Assembly (NCBI GenBank): GCA_017448355.1
Contig: JAFSLQ010000011.1
Location: 1-61,659, forward strand
Length of the DNA stretch: 61,659 nucleotides
Source: Clostridia bacterium
GTDB taxonomy: Bacteria > Bacillota > Clostridia > Christensenellales > Borkfalkiaceae
Direction of reading: 5' to 3'
The notes beneath the pieces are model-generated. The model did not search any database. It worked only from the letters and a program-made list of their open reading frames with translations, and was not told where the DNA came from. Position numbers and translations under genes: made by a program. Positions 1 through 8,010 of this stretch are shown piece by piece; the stretch's first letter is position 1, and each line of letters starts with the position of its first letter.

Positions 1-3000
1 AGCGGATACACGTTTGCAGGCTGGTATACTAATTCAAGTCTGACAACTGACTGGAATTTTAATACTAACACCGTAACGAGCGATATAACTCTCTATGCCA
101 AATGGCAAGAAAATATTACGGAACATACAGTAACCTTTTATCTTAACTATAGTGGTGCTAATAGCGTAAGGCAAAATACTGTAAATGGGAAAGTCAATTA
201 TTCGCCTGATAGAACCGGATACGAATTTAATGGTTGGTATACCGATATTGAATGCACTAAACTATGGGATAGCAATCAAATTGTAACAAACAATAATTTA
301 GTTTTATATGCTGAATGGGTTGAAGCAAGAATATATCAAGGGCAGCTTTCTGCTCCTGTTGTAACGATAAACGGATATACTTTTAGTTGGAATTCTATAT
401 CAAACTCTGCCGGATATGATATTATTTTAAGTTTATCGAATACAACAATTAAAACCGAAACAACTTATTCTACAAGTTGGACTTTCCCTAGTTCGTTAGA
501 AGCGGGGAGTTATACTTTTAAGATAAGAGCAAAAGGTAACGGAACTACAACAGTAAATTCGTCTTATGCGTCTAAATCTTTCAGGCATAAAATACTTGCT
601 ACGGCAACTAATCTTAAATTTGATTTACAAACTTCGCTTTTAACATGGAATGCCGTTGAAAATGCAACAAGTTATAATGTATATAATTCGAATACATTAC
701 TCACTACAACAACTGCAAATAGTTACGACATGTCTTCTTTTGATGCGGGAAATTATTCAATAAAAATAATTGCTACTGCAGACGGATTTAACAGCTCTAC
801 CGCAACTATTACAGTAAATAAGTTAACGTTAAAAACACCAAGTATTTCAGTATATAAAAACGAAAGCGACTTATCTTATACCATAAGATGGAGTAGCATA
901 AATAATGCTGATATTTATGTGGTTAAATTGGGCGAGCGCACAGCGGAAACAAGTAGCACTAGTTATACGATAACGGCAAGTTCTTCATTGTGGGCAGGAT
1001 TGCAAACGGCAAAATTAAGTGTAGCTGCTAAAAACTCTAATGCAGATTACCTAATTTCAACTTACAGTGCACCAACTACTATAACAAAAATGTATAGAGT
1101 AACGGTGAATTTAAGCGACCCTTCTGCCGGTAACATATATATAAACAATTCCGCTGTAAGTAGTAAGGTAATTGACTATGGTTCTTCTTGTACTATAAGA
1201 GCAACGGTAAATTATGCTTGTGTTTGGCTTGGTTGGTATAAAGATAACCAAAAGGTAACTGACGAATTAAGTTACACTTTCACAATGCCGAGTGAAAATA
1301 TAACGTATACTGCAAAATACAATTATTACACTGTAGCTGTAAACAAAAACATGGATGAAGCAGGTAGTGTGAATTATTCTACCATGACAAAAGTTCCTGT
1401 TGGGGGAAATGTTACTTTACAGGCGACCATTAATACAGGATACACATGGCTTGGATGGTATAAAGGCAACCAAAAAGTAACGGACGAGTTAAGTTATACT
1501 TTCACAATGTCGAGTGAAAACGTAACGTATACTGCAAAGTGGGAAATATGGGAAGAATTATCAATATTTAATTTTACATCAACCCCAACCACTTGTAACA
1601 TTACGGGCATAAAAGATAATACTATAACAGAAATAATATTACCAAACTACGTAACGAGTATAGGAATATCTGCGTTCTCTGGTTGCAATAATTTACGAAG
1701 TATAACAATCCCGGACAGCGTAACGAGTATAGGACTTGCCGCGCTCAATGGGTGTTCGTCGCTTGAAAGCGTAACTATACCTTTTGTAGGTGGCAGTAAA
1801 AAGACGACAAGTAATACTTATCAATATCCTTTTGGATATATATTCGGTGAGTCTTCTTATACTGGTGGAGTTGCTACAACACAATATTATCATGGTAACA
1901 GCACAAGTTCTACTACTAATTCTACGTTCTATATTCCGTCGTCACTAAAATCCGTAAAGATAACGGGCGGTGATATTTTACGCGGTGCATTCTATAATTG
2001 CAGTTTATTAACAGCTATAAACATACCTGACACTTTAACTAGTATAGGTTCTTATGCGTTCTATTATTGTAGCAGTTTAGAGAGCATAGAAATTCCCGAT
2101 AGTGTTACGAGTATAGGTTCTTATGCGTTCTATTATTGTAGCAGTTTAGAGAGCATAGAAATTCCCGATAGTGTTACGAGTATAGGTTCTTATGCGTTCT
2201 ATGGATGCAAGTCGCTAACAAGTGTAAATTATACAGGAACGATAGATGAATGGGCTTCAAAGATAAGTTTTGGCAATGGCGAAGCAAACCCATTATATTA
2301 TACTGAAAAACTATATATAAACGACGAATTAGTAACCGAAGCGAATATAACTACGGCAAAGAGGATATATTCTGACGCGTTCTATGGTTGCAGTAGTTTA
2401 ACAAGCGTAACCATCGGTAACAGTGTAAAAAGCATAGGAAGAGGTGCATTTGCTAGGTGCAGTTCATTAACAAGTATAAACATACCAGGCAGTGTAACTA
2501 GTATAGAACTCAGTGCATTTGCTGGGTGCAATTCGTTAGAGAGTGTTATAATCGGTAACGGGGTTCCATATATAGGGGAGTCTGAGTTCTCTAGTTGCAC
2601 TTCTCTTAAGAGTATAACAATCCCCGATAGCGTAACGAGTATATTTGAAAATGCGTTCTATGGTTGTACTTCGTTAGCGAGTATAACAATCCCCGATAGC
2701 GTAACGAGTATAGGTGAGCGTGCGTTCTATGGTTGTACTTCGTTAGCGAGTATAACAATTCCCGATAGTGTTACGAGTATAGGTTCTGATGCGTTCTATG
2801 GATGCAAGTCGCTAACAAGTATAAAAATCGGTAACAGTGTAAAAAGCATAGGAAGCGGTGCATTTGCTAGATGCAGTTCATTAACAAGCATAACAATCCC
2901 TGATAGTGTAACGAGTATAGGAGGGGCTGCGTTCTCTGATTGCTCGTCGTTAACGAGTGTAACAATCGGTTATGGCGTAACAAGTATAGGAGTGTGTGCG

Positions 3001-3177
3001 TTCGGGTTCAGTAGTTTGAAGAGTGTAACGTTTAAGAATGCAAGCTGGTGGAAAGTGTCAAAATCTTCTGATATGAGCAGTCCTACAACGCTTACAAGCA
3101 GTGATTTATCAAATACATCTACTGCTGCAACTTATCTAACGTCAACTTATGTCTATCGTTACTGGCAACGTACTTAA
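1..3177 (+). CDS. BspA-like/InlB-repeat surface protein, 5'-truncated by window
   Basis: The reading frame is open from base 1, so the gene begins upstream and the ATG at 730 is internal. The visible 1058 codons start with two InlB B-type (Listeria-Bacteroides) repeats of the GYTFAGWYT...LYAKW type, followed by fibronectin-III-like segments. Next come two SENVTYTAKW-type repeats (about 1100-1545) and a long run of BspA-like (LRR_5) leucine-rich repeats with the core IPDSVTSIG.AFYGC. There is no LPXTG signal or C-terminal membrane helix; the protein stops after WQRT. Such proteins are exported and usually adhesive. Two LRR units at 2042-2110 and 2111-2179 are identical at the DNA level. The family call is firm and the ligand is unknown. 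Confidence 0.9.
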   Translation, partial: SGYTFAGWYTNSSLTTDWNFNTNTVTSDITLYAKWQENITEHTVTFYLNYSGANSVRQNTVNGKVNYSPDRTGYEFNGWYTDIECTKLWDSNQIVTNNNLVLYAEWVEARIYQGQLSAPVVTINGYTFSWNSISNSAGYDIILSLSNTTIKTETTYSTSWTFPSSLEAGSYTFKIRAKGNGTTTVNSSYASKSFRHKILATATNLKFDLQTSLLTWNAVENATSYNVYNSNTLLTTTTANSYDMSSFDAGNYSIKIIATADGFNSSTATITVNKLTLKTPSISVYKNESDLSYTIRWSSINNADIYVVKLGERTAETSSTSYTITASSSLWAGLQTAKLSVAAKNSNADYLISTYSAPTTITKMYRVTVNLSDPSAGNIYINNSAVSSKVIDYGSSCTIRATVNYACVWLGWYKDNQKVTDELSYTFTMPSENITYTAKYNYYTVAVNKNMDEAGSVNYSTMTKVPVGGNVTLQATINTGYTWLGWYKGNQKVTDELSYTFTMSSENVTYTAKWEIWEELSIFNFTSTPTTCNITGIKDNTITEIILPNYVTSIGISAFSGCNNLRSITIPDSVTSIGLAALNGCSSLESVTIPFVGGSKKTTSNTYQYPFGYIFGESSYTGGVATTQYYHGNSTSSTTNSTFYIPSSLKSVKITGGDILRGAFYNCSLLTAINIPDTLTSIGSYAFYYCSSLESIEIPDSVTSIGSYAFYYCSSLESIEIPDSVTSIGSYAFYGCKSLTSVNYTGTIDEWASKISFGNGEANPLYYTEKLYINDELVTEANITTAKRIYSDAFYGCSSLTSVTIGNSVKSIGRGAFARCSSLTSINIPGSVTSIELSAFAGCNSLESVIIGNGVPYIGESEFSSCTSLKSITIPDSVTSIFENAFYGCTSLASITIPDSVTSIGERAFYGCTSLASITIPDSVTSIGSDAFYGCKSLTSIKIGNSVKSIGSGAFARCSSLTSITIPDSVTSIGGAAFSDCSSLTSVTIGYGVTSIGVCAFGFSSLKSVTFKNASWWKVSKSSDMSSPTTLTSSDLSNTSTAATYLTSTYVYRYWQRT
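2042..2179 (+). repeat. Exact 69-bp tandem duplication within LRR coding region
   Basis: Two adjacent 69-bp units (2042-2110 and 2111-2179) appear identical base for base, and part of a third follows. 69 bp equals one 23-residue BspA-like leucine-rich repeat, so the duplication keeps the frame. Related but diverged units recur near 2620-2800. Confidence 0.85.
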
Positions 3178-3189
3178 AATCAACTCATC

Positions 3190-3218
3190 AGAAGGCGACT
3201 ATTAAGTTTTCGCCTTCT
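3190..3218 (+). terminator. Hairpin after surface protein gene
   Basis: A 9-bp inverted repeat (AGAAGGCGA / TCGCCTTCT) lies 13 bases after the stop codon. No clear T-tract follows, so this is a weak or bidirectional terminator. Confidence 0.55.
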
Positions 3219-3285
3219 GCCGAAAATATAAAATTAATATAACACAAAAAGTACTAGACATTAAAGAATAATAGGAGATATACAT

Positions 3286-3426
3286 ATGAGAACATAAATT
3301 AAGGCAAAAGCCCAAAGATTTAGTGTGCATTTAGAACGAGACTGTGAAAACGGAATAAGGGTTCAAACATTAATAGAAACATTACAAGTTTTTACTATGT
3401 TGCGCAGTAGTTATAGGTCAACATAA
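3286..3426 (+). pseudogene. 46-residue small ORF with a stop at codon 4
   Basis: A good ribosome binding site (AGGAGA, 3273-3278) sits 7 nt before an ATG at 3286, but the fourth codon is TAA. The same frame then runs open for 42 more codons (IKAKAQRFSVHLERDC...) to TAA at 3424. A single AAA-to-TAA change would explain this. The product is not recognised. It could also be a chance ORF, although the placed Shine-Dalgarno argues for a once-real gene. Confidence 0.4.
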
Positions 3427-3432
3427 GACAAT

Positions 3433-3663
3433 ATGAAAAATGTTGTTGTTGAGCCAGTAATTGAAAGTGTTGAGAATGGTTCAATTATACTTAATATAGT
3501 AATAGGTGTATTATCTGGCGTAGCGGCTAATTTTTTTACAGAGTTTATAAAAAAACAATTACGCCATAAATTGCGAAACGGAGACTTTTATATCGAATTT
3601 CAAGATAAAAACATTGATTATATTGAGATTATAATTCACAAAAAGAACAATTTAAAAAAATGA
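3433..3663 (+). CDS. Small membrane protein, unknown function
   Basis: A 76-residue protein with one clear hydrophobic segment (about residues 17-36, IILNIVIGVLSGVAANFF) followed by a basic stretch (KKQLRHKLR) and a charged tail. The layout is an N-out or single-pass anchor with a short cytoplasmic end. No family is recognised. No strong Shine-Dalgarno precedes the ATG. It follows the broken small ORF at 3286 by 6 bases and precedes a palindromic hairpin, so the two may have been one small operon. Confidence 0.5.
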   Translation: MKNVVVEPVIESVENGSIILNIVIGVLSGVAANFFTEFIKKQLRHKLRNGDFYIEFQDKNIDYIEIIIHKKNNLKK

Positions 3664-3671
3664 TTTTTTAT

Positions 3672-3696
3672 AAGGCTCGGAAAATCTCCGAGCCTT
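3672..3696. terminator. Palindrome between convergent genes
   Basis: A 10-bp perfect inverted repeat (AAGGCTCGGA / TCCGAGCCTT) lies between the convergent genes at 3433 and 3722. T-tracts are weak on both sides, so it is probably a bidirectional terminator. Confidence 0.6.
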
Positions 3697-3721
3697 AAAT
3701 CTTAAAGTTAACTTTTAGCAT

Positions 3722-4348
3722 TTAAACATTTATAAGTTTTAAATATTTCTTTTGTAATTTATTTCGGCGGTCAAAGACGGTAGATACCCCGCAGGATATC
3801 GTCCTTGCCGTTTCGGATAAAGATTTACCGCTTATTAAACAGTCAAGAATTTTAAGTTCGCTTTCGTTAAGTTCGAGTTTCTCTATCGTTTCGTCAACTT
3901 TAAGCCACTCTTCTTCCGAATAATCATAAACTTCGTTTATACGTAATTTTGATTTTCTGCATATATCTATGTCCTTACAATTATAAGAAAAGAAGTCTTG
4001 CCGTATATGTTTAGATAATATAAACATACACCCGCCGAGTATGGGCATATCTTTTAATACACCATATTTAGAAACTTGTGTAATATCGTTTAATCTTTTA
4101 CCTAAATGAGAGTATAGAAAGCAGTATGCGTCCATAACTATATCGTAAGCGGAAGAAAAGATATAACGGTAATCTTTTTTACAGCGTATATCTCTGAAAA
4201 GGTTATCGTATAGATTTAAGAAAAAATCCACACGAGAGAAACGCATAAAAGATTTAACGCAGTTAACGGTAAGATACTCGCTTAATGCTTTAACGTTGTT
4301 TACAGTGATAATTTCATCACAAGCATAGGTTTTACATTTGAAATTCAT
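3722..4348 (-). CDS. Protein with C-terminal sigma-region-4/LuxR-like HTH, unknown role
   Basis: 208 residues. The last about 50 (LELNESELKILDCLISGKSLSETARTISC..STVFDRRNKL) read as a helix-turn-helix of the sigma-70 region 4/LuxR type, with SLSETARTISCGVSTVFDRR as the two helices. The first about 150 residues are not recognised; they contain several Cys (CKTYAC, NCKDIDIC) but no clear metal site. An AAGGAGA site lies 8 nt before the ATG. It is divergent from the region leading to the WYL regulator. Likely a DNA-binding regulator, possibly a degenerate sigma-like factor. Confidence 0.6.
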   Translation of the reverse strand: MNFKCKTYACDEIITVNNVKALSEYLTVNCVKSFMRFSRVDFFLNLYDNLFRDIRCKKDYRYIFSSAYDIVMDAYCFLYSHLGKRLNDITQVSKYGVLKDMPILGGCMFILSKHIRQDFFSYNCKDIDICRKSKLRINEVYDYSEEEWLKVDETIEKLELNESELKILDCLISGKSLSETARTISCGVSTVFDRRNKLQKKYLKLINV

Positions 4349-4665
4349 TTATAAAATCTCCTTAAATTTTTTTGCCGAAGGCGACAGTAAACGCGCCATA
4401 GGGCGAAATGGATTTAAGAAGATTTATAATTTTATTTGGGAGAATCAAGGGAGAAATAAAAAAGTTTTTAGGCACATAGAAAAAGTCGCACCTATAAAGA
4501 TACGGCTAAAAAATTTTTTATCCTTGATGCTCCCGCTGTCCTATGGCAAAGTGAACAGCCGAACGGGCAAAAAATTAAGGGATTAGTTATAATTATAAAA
4601 GAATAAAATCGCCATATTTTTACAGGTGAAAACGCCTTCGCATAACACGATATCGGGGCAGCCAT
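4349..4665. other. Gene-free stretch with no supported feature
   Basis: About 320 bases between the HTH gene and the first terminator. Short ORFs occur on both strands but lack ribosome sites and overlap one another. I see no RNA or repeat that I can support. Confidence 0.4.
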
Positions 4666-4722
4666 AAACGGACGGTTATTTTGATACAAAAAGTATCTTG
4701 ATAATCGTCCGTTTTTCTTTAT
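4666..4722 (+). terminator. Long imperfect intrinsic terminator
   Basis: A 22-nt arm (4666-4687) and its near-complement (4693-4714) enclose an AAAAA loop. A T-rich tail follows on the plus strand. No gene ends just upstream on this strand, so it may close a lost gene or an untranslated RNA. Confidence 0.7.
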
Positions 4723-4766
4723 TTATCGACCTATATAGGGCTTTTTTAGCAAAAATACGAAAAATC

Positions 4767-4810
4767 AAGGGTGTTATGGCTTTCTTCGGAAAGTTGTAGC
4801 ACCCTTTTTC
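4767..4810 (+). terminator. Terminator with TTCG tetraloop
   Basis: AAGGGTG pairs with CACCCTT, and an inner CTTTC-TTCG-GAAAG hairpin carries a TTCG loop. T's follow at 4805-4809. Confidence 0.7.
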
Positions 4811-4825
4811 TTTTTCGGCAAAAAA

Positions 4826-4897
4826 GTAATCGTGCAAAGATATTAGTAATCGTGCAGGGAATAGAGATAATCGTGCAAGTATTAAGGTAATCGTGCA
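4826..4897 (+). promoter_or_regulatory. Four phased direct repeats GTAATCGTGCA upstream of WYL gene
   Basis: GTAATCGTGCA occurs at 4826-4836, 4846-4856 and 4887-4897, with ATAATCGTGCA at 4867-4877. Spacings are 20, 21 and 20 bp, about two helical turns, so all copies face the same side of the DNA. The array ends about 48 bp before the -35 box of the WYL gene promoter. This is the geometry of a multi-site operator or iteron cluster. The bound protein is unknown; the downstream WYL regulator is the obvious candidate. Confidence 0.7.
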
Positions 4898-4944
4898 GTT
4901 ATTTGAAAAATAGCAAGATGTCGTGAATTTTGCACATCTCACTA

Positions 4945-4973
4945 TTTACATTTGTGTCGGAATCTGATATAAT
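4945..4973 (+). promoter_or_regulatory. Promoter of the WYL regulator gene
   Basis: TTTACA at 4945-4950, a 17-bp spacer, then TATAAT at 4968-4973. Confidence 0.8.
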
Positions 4974-5009
4974 ATAATAGTCGAAATATAAGTTTTTATG
5001 GAGAAAGCC

Positions 5010-6014
5010 ATGAAAGAAGAAAATATCAAAAGAATCAGATTGTTGCGTATATGGGAAATTCTCAAGCAAGAAACGGATGAGGAACATCCTATGGGAACGC
5101 CGGAACTAATTAAAAAATTAGAGGCAAATGGTATCGAATGTGATCGTAGAACGCTTTACGGAGATATAAAGGTTTTGAATGATTTCGGATATGAGATTAT
5201 TTGCAACCGTTCTACGACAAACCAATATTACGTTATAGACCGCACTTTCGATGTTCCTGAAATTCAAATCTTGATGGATGCCGTCCAGGCAGCAAGTTTT
5301 ATTACGGAGAAGAAGACAGCAGAGTTGGTAGATAAAATCGCTCAACTTGCCGGGAGTCAACGTGGCGAAGTGTTGAAACAAAACATCGTCCGCTTTGGAA
5401 CGCCAAAAGGAAACAACGAGGGCATCTATTATTCTGTCAATGAAATATCTCTTGCCATCAACAGCGGTAAGAAAATAGGTTTTTATTATTTCGACTATGA
5501 TACGAGCCACAAAAGAGTATACCGTGTTCATCACGAAGAGCCACACGATAGGCGTTGGTATGAAGTGAATCCGGTTGCTACGGTATTCCACGATGATAAA
5601 TACTATTTGTTTTGCTACAACGACCGGCATTTGAAAGTAGTGCAGTATCGTATTGATAAAATGGAGCAGGTGAAAATGCTCGATAAGGATATTACGCCTT
5701 GCAAAGAAATAGAGAAATTAGACCTTTCCAAACACAAACGGTCACTTGTTGGAATGTTCGGTGGTGAAACCGAGCGTGTATCGTTTGAAGCCGACAAGTC
5801 GGTCATCGATGCGATTTTTGACAAGTTCGGTGAAGATGTTCGTTTTTATTCCGTTAACGAAGAGAAAATTGGTTTTTCGGTGGAAGTGCAAGTTTCAAAG
5901 CCTTTTTACTCGTGGGTTATAGGGTTTGGTAAGTCGCTTAAAGTTATAGCACCCAAGAACGTGGTTGAAGACATAAAAAACCTCGTTCAGAGTGCGGTTG
6001 AAAATTATGAATGA
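5010..6014 (+). CDS. WYL-domain transcriptional regulator
   Basis: 334 residues from the ATG at 5010. This start is preferred over the ATG at 4998 because a GGAG site (5000-5003) lies 6 nt before it. The N-terminus carries a winged HTH (GTPELIKKLEANGIECDRRTLYGDIKVL). The middle is a WYL domain that binds small molecules or nucleic acid (KIGFYYFDYDTSHKRVY, then RWYEVNPVATVFHDDKYYLFCY), followed by the usual C-terminal extension. WYL regulators commonly control phage-defence and DNA-stress loci. It heads an apparent operon with the small membrane protein at 6029 and is preceded by four phased repeats, which suggests autoregulation. Confidence 0.9.
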   Translation: MKEENIKRIRLLRIWEILKQETDEEHPMGTPELIKKLEANGIECDRRTLYGDIKVLNDFGYEIICNRSTTNQYYVIDRTFDVPEIQILMDAVQAASFITEKKTAELVDKIAQLAGSQRGEVLKQNIVRFGTPKGNNEGIYYSVNEISLAINSGKKIGFYYFDYDTSHKRVYRVHHEEPHDRRWYEVNPVATVFHDDKYYLFCYNDRHLKVVQYRIDKMEQVKMLDKDITPCKEIEKLDLSKHKRSLVGMFGGETERVSFEADKSVIDAIFDKFGEDVRFYSVNEEKIGFSVEVQVSKPFYSWVIGFGKSLKVIAPKNVVEDIKNLVQSAVENYE

Positions 6015-6028
6015 TAAAAGGAGGCTAA

Positions 6029-6253
6029 ATGGGTATTTTTATTGAAGTGATAAGCACACTTTGGCAAGCATTCTGGGGAATTGTTTCTGCATTTGGAACG
6101 GCAATATGGAACAATCTTCCTCAAATATTCGAACTAAAAAAGATACTTGGACTGTTGACACCGTCTGGCGCAATTGCCATAATGCTCGGAGTGCCGGTAG
6201 TGCTTATACCTATTTTTAGATTTACTTTGAAAAAAGTTATTGATATAAAATGA
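6029..6253 (+). CDS. Small two-helix membrane protein
   Basis: 74 residues with two hydrophobic segments (about 5-28 and 44-65) and a short basic end. An AAAGGAGG site directly precedes the ATG, and the gene lies 14 bases after the WYL gene, so both are probably co-transcribed. Size and topology resemble small holin-like or effector membrane proteins of prophages, but no family is recognised and the function is open. Confidence 0.65.
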   Translation: MGIFIEVISTLWQAFWGIVSAFGTAIWNNLPQIFELKKILGLLTPSGAIAIMLGVPVVLIPIFRFTLKKVIDIK

Positions 6254-6313
6254 GTCTGACCATCTTCCTTACATAAAATTTTTAGAAAAAGTTTATCGAA
6301 AACTAAATTTTTA

Positions 6314-6342
6314 TTGTAAAATCGTTTTGTTTGTGCTATACT
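6314..6342 (+). promoter_or_regulatory. Promoter of the XRE gene
   Basis: TTGTAA at 6314-6319, a 17-bp spacer, then TATACT at 6337-6342. Confidence 0.75.
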
Positions 6343-6370
6343 ATTAGCATCAGATGGAGAGGTGATGGGC

Positions 6371-6580
6371 ATGTCGATAAGTTATAAAAAACTATGGAAG
6401 ATACTGATTGATAAGGATTTGCAGAAGGGTGAATTAGCCGAAAAGGCAGGTATCAGTAATTATACTTTGAACAAGTTAAAACACGGCGAAAATGTAAATG
6501 TGGATACTCTTGCAAAAATATGTGCTGTGTTAGGCTGTGGATTCGATGATATTATGGAAATCATCTCGGAAGAGAAATAA
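6371..6580 (+). CDS. XRE/Cro-family DNA-binding protein
   Basis: 69 residues made almost entirely of a Cro/CI-type HTH (LWKILIDKDLQKGELAEKAGISNYTLNKLKHGENVNVDTLAKICAVLGCGFDDIMEI). The ATG at 6371 lies 8 nt after GGAGAGG, a better fit than the GTG (6362) or ATG (6365) just upstream. It sits directly before the phage remnants and could be a surviving phage or island regulator. Confidence 0.85.
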   Translation: MSISYKKLWKILIDKDLQKGELAEKAGISNYTLNKLKHGENVNVDTLAKICAVLGCGFDDIMEIISEEK

Positions 6581-6746
6581 AGGCGAAAACGGATAAGATT
6601 CTTAGTAGTTCCTTTATAAATATCTATGTCGTAAAGAGGTGCCTACGGCAGCGTAAAAATCTGGCGTTCGTTTTTTATTGAAGATATAGATGTTAACAAA
6701 AAACTATACACCATTAATTATATTATATATAATCTATACACCCACG

Positions 6747-7895
6747 AATAGTTTTTATCAAGTGCTTTCGGCAGAAGCGTACAGTAAGCACGGATTCAAT
6801 ATTCACGGGGTAGTTTTTGACGAGTTGCATACGCAGCCGAACCGAAAACTCTTTGATGTTATGACAAAGGGTTCCGGCGATGCGAGAATGCAACCATTAT
6901 ACTTTCTGATCACAACGGCGTGAACAGATACACATTCCATATGTTATGAAACGCATCAAAAGGCGAAAGACATACTGGAAGGACGAAAAGTCGATCCTAC
7001 GTTTTACCCTGTAATTTATGGGGCGGACGAAGGGGACGATTGGACTGATCCAAAGACATGGAAAAAGGCGAATCCGTCACTTGGCATTACTGTCGGCATA
7101 GACAAGGTTGTGGCGGCATGTGAATCGGCAAAGCAAAACCCTGCCGAAGAGAACTCTTTTCGGCAACTGCGCCTTAATCAGTGGGTTAAACAAGCGGTGC
7201 GATGGATGCCGATGGAGAAATGGGATAAATGCGAGATTGCGTTTAACGAAGAAGAACTTGAAGGTCGAGTTTGCTATGGCGGACTTGACCTTTCTTCTAC
7301 TACGGATATTACGGCTTTTGTTTTGGTGTTCCCACCGACCGATGAAAACGATAAATACTATATTCTTCCGTATTTTTGGATACCGGAAGACAACATTGCC
7401 TTGAGGGTAAGCAGAGACCACGTGCCGTATGAGATATGGAAACAACAAGGATTCCTTGAAACCACGGAAGGAAACGTGGTGCATTACGCTTACATTGAAA
7501 AGTTTATAGAAAAACTCGGCGAGCGGTTCAACATACGAGAGATTGCTTTCGATAGATGGGGAGCGGTGCAGATGGTTCAGAACTTGGAAGGGATGGGTTT
7601 TACGGTCGTTCCGTTCGGGCAAGGTTTCAAAGATATGTCACCGCCTACCAAGGAACTTATGAAGTTAGTTCTTGAAGGAAAGATTGCACATAGCGGACAT
7701 CCGGTTCTTCATTGGATGATGGACAATGTGTGTGCGAGAACCGATCCTGCCGGGAATATCAAGATGGACAAAGAGAAGTCCACAGAAAAAATCGATGGTG
7801 CCGTTGCTACAGTAATGGCACTTGATAGAGCAATTCGGTGTGGTAATGATAATCAAGAGTCGGTATATGATAGCCGAGGGATATTGTTTATATAA
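6747..7895 (+). pseudogene. Phage terminase large subunit (TerL) remnant, N-terminus lost and one in-frame TGA
   Basis: From NSFYQVLSAEA (6747) the frame matches the large terminase of siphophages: VVFDELHTQPNR (Walker B region), KGSGDARMQPLYFLITTA, then the nuclease half from GRVCYGGLDLSSTTDI to DGAVATVMALDRA. At 6921-6923 the frame meets TGA where family members have Gly (ITTA-G-TD); it then continues open, without a shift, to 7895. The N-terminal about 130 residues with Walker A are absent, and the bases before 6747 code for unrelated sequence. The enzyme would package phage DNA; this copy cannot. The late part from 7110 could still be translated but would lack the ATPase. Confidence 0.9.
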
Positions 7896-7902
7896 AAAAA
7901 GA

Positions 7903-7920
7903 GGGACGACGAATCGTCCC
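7903..7920. terminator. Short hairpin after terminase remnant
   Basis: GGGACGA / TCGTCCC with a 4-nt loop just after the terminase stop. No T-tract follows on the plus strand. Confidence 0.5.
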
Positions 7921-8010
7921 CTAATGAAAGTCCAATCGGGTTGAGCATCATAGAGAGGCTTGATTGGATCTCTCAATAATATTATATGCCATAGAATCGA
8001 GAAAAATACT

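Noticed and set aside
3272-3288. Vector contamination (site resembles the pET ribosome-binding leader)
   Set aside because: Only about 15 bases match and the flanks are ordinary AT-rich host DNA.
4826-4897. CRISPR array
   Set aside because: Repeats are 11 bp with 9-10 bp gaps and there are no cas genes; geometry fits an operator.
4338-4942. ORFs of 82, 65 and 88 codons upstream of the WYL gene
   Set aside because: They run across two terminators and the phased repeats, overlap on opposite strands, and have no ribosome sites.
6690-6746. Start of the terminase frame at 6690
   Set aside because: The first 19 codons are low-complexity and unlike TerL; the gene is truncated at its 5' side.
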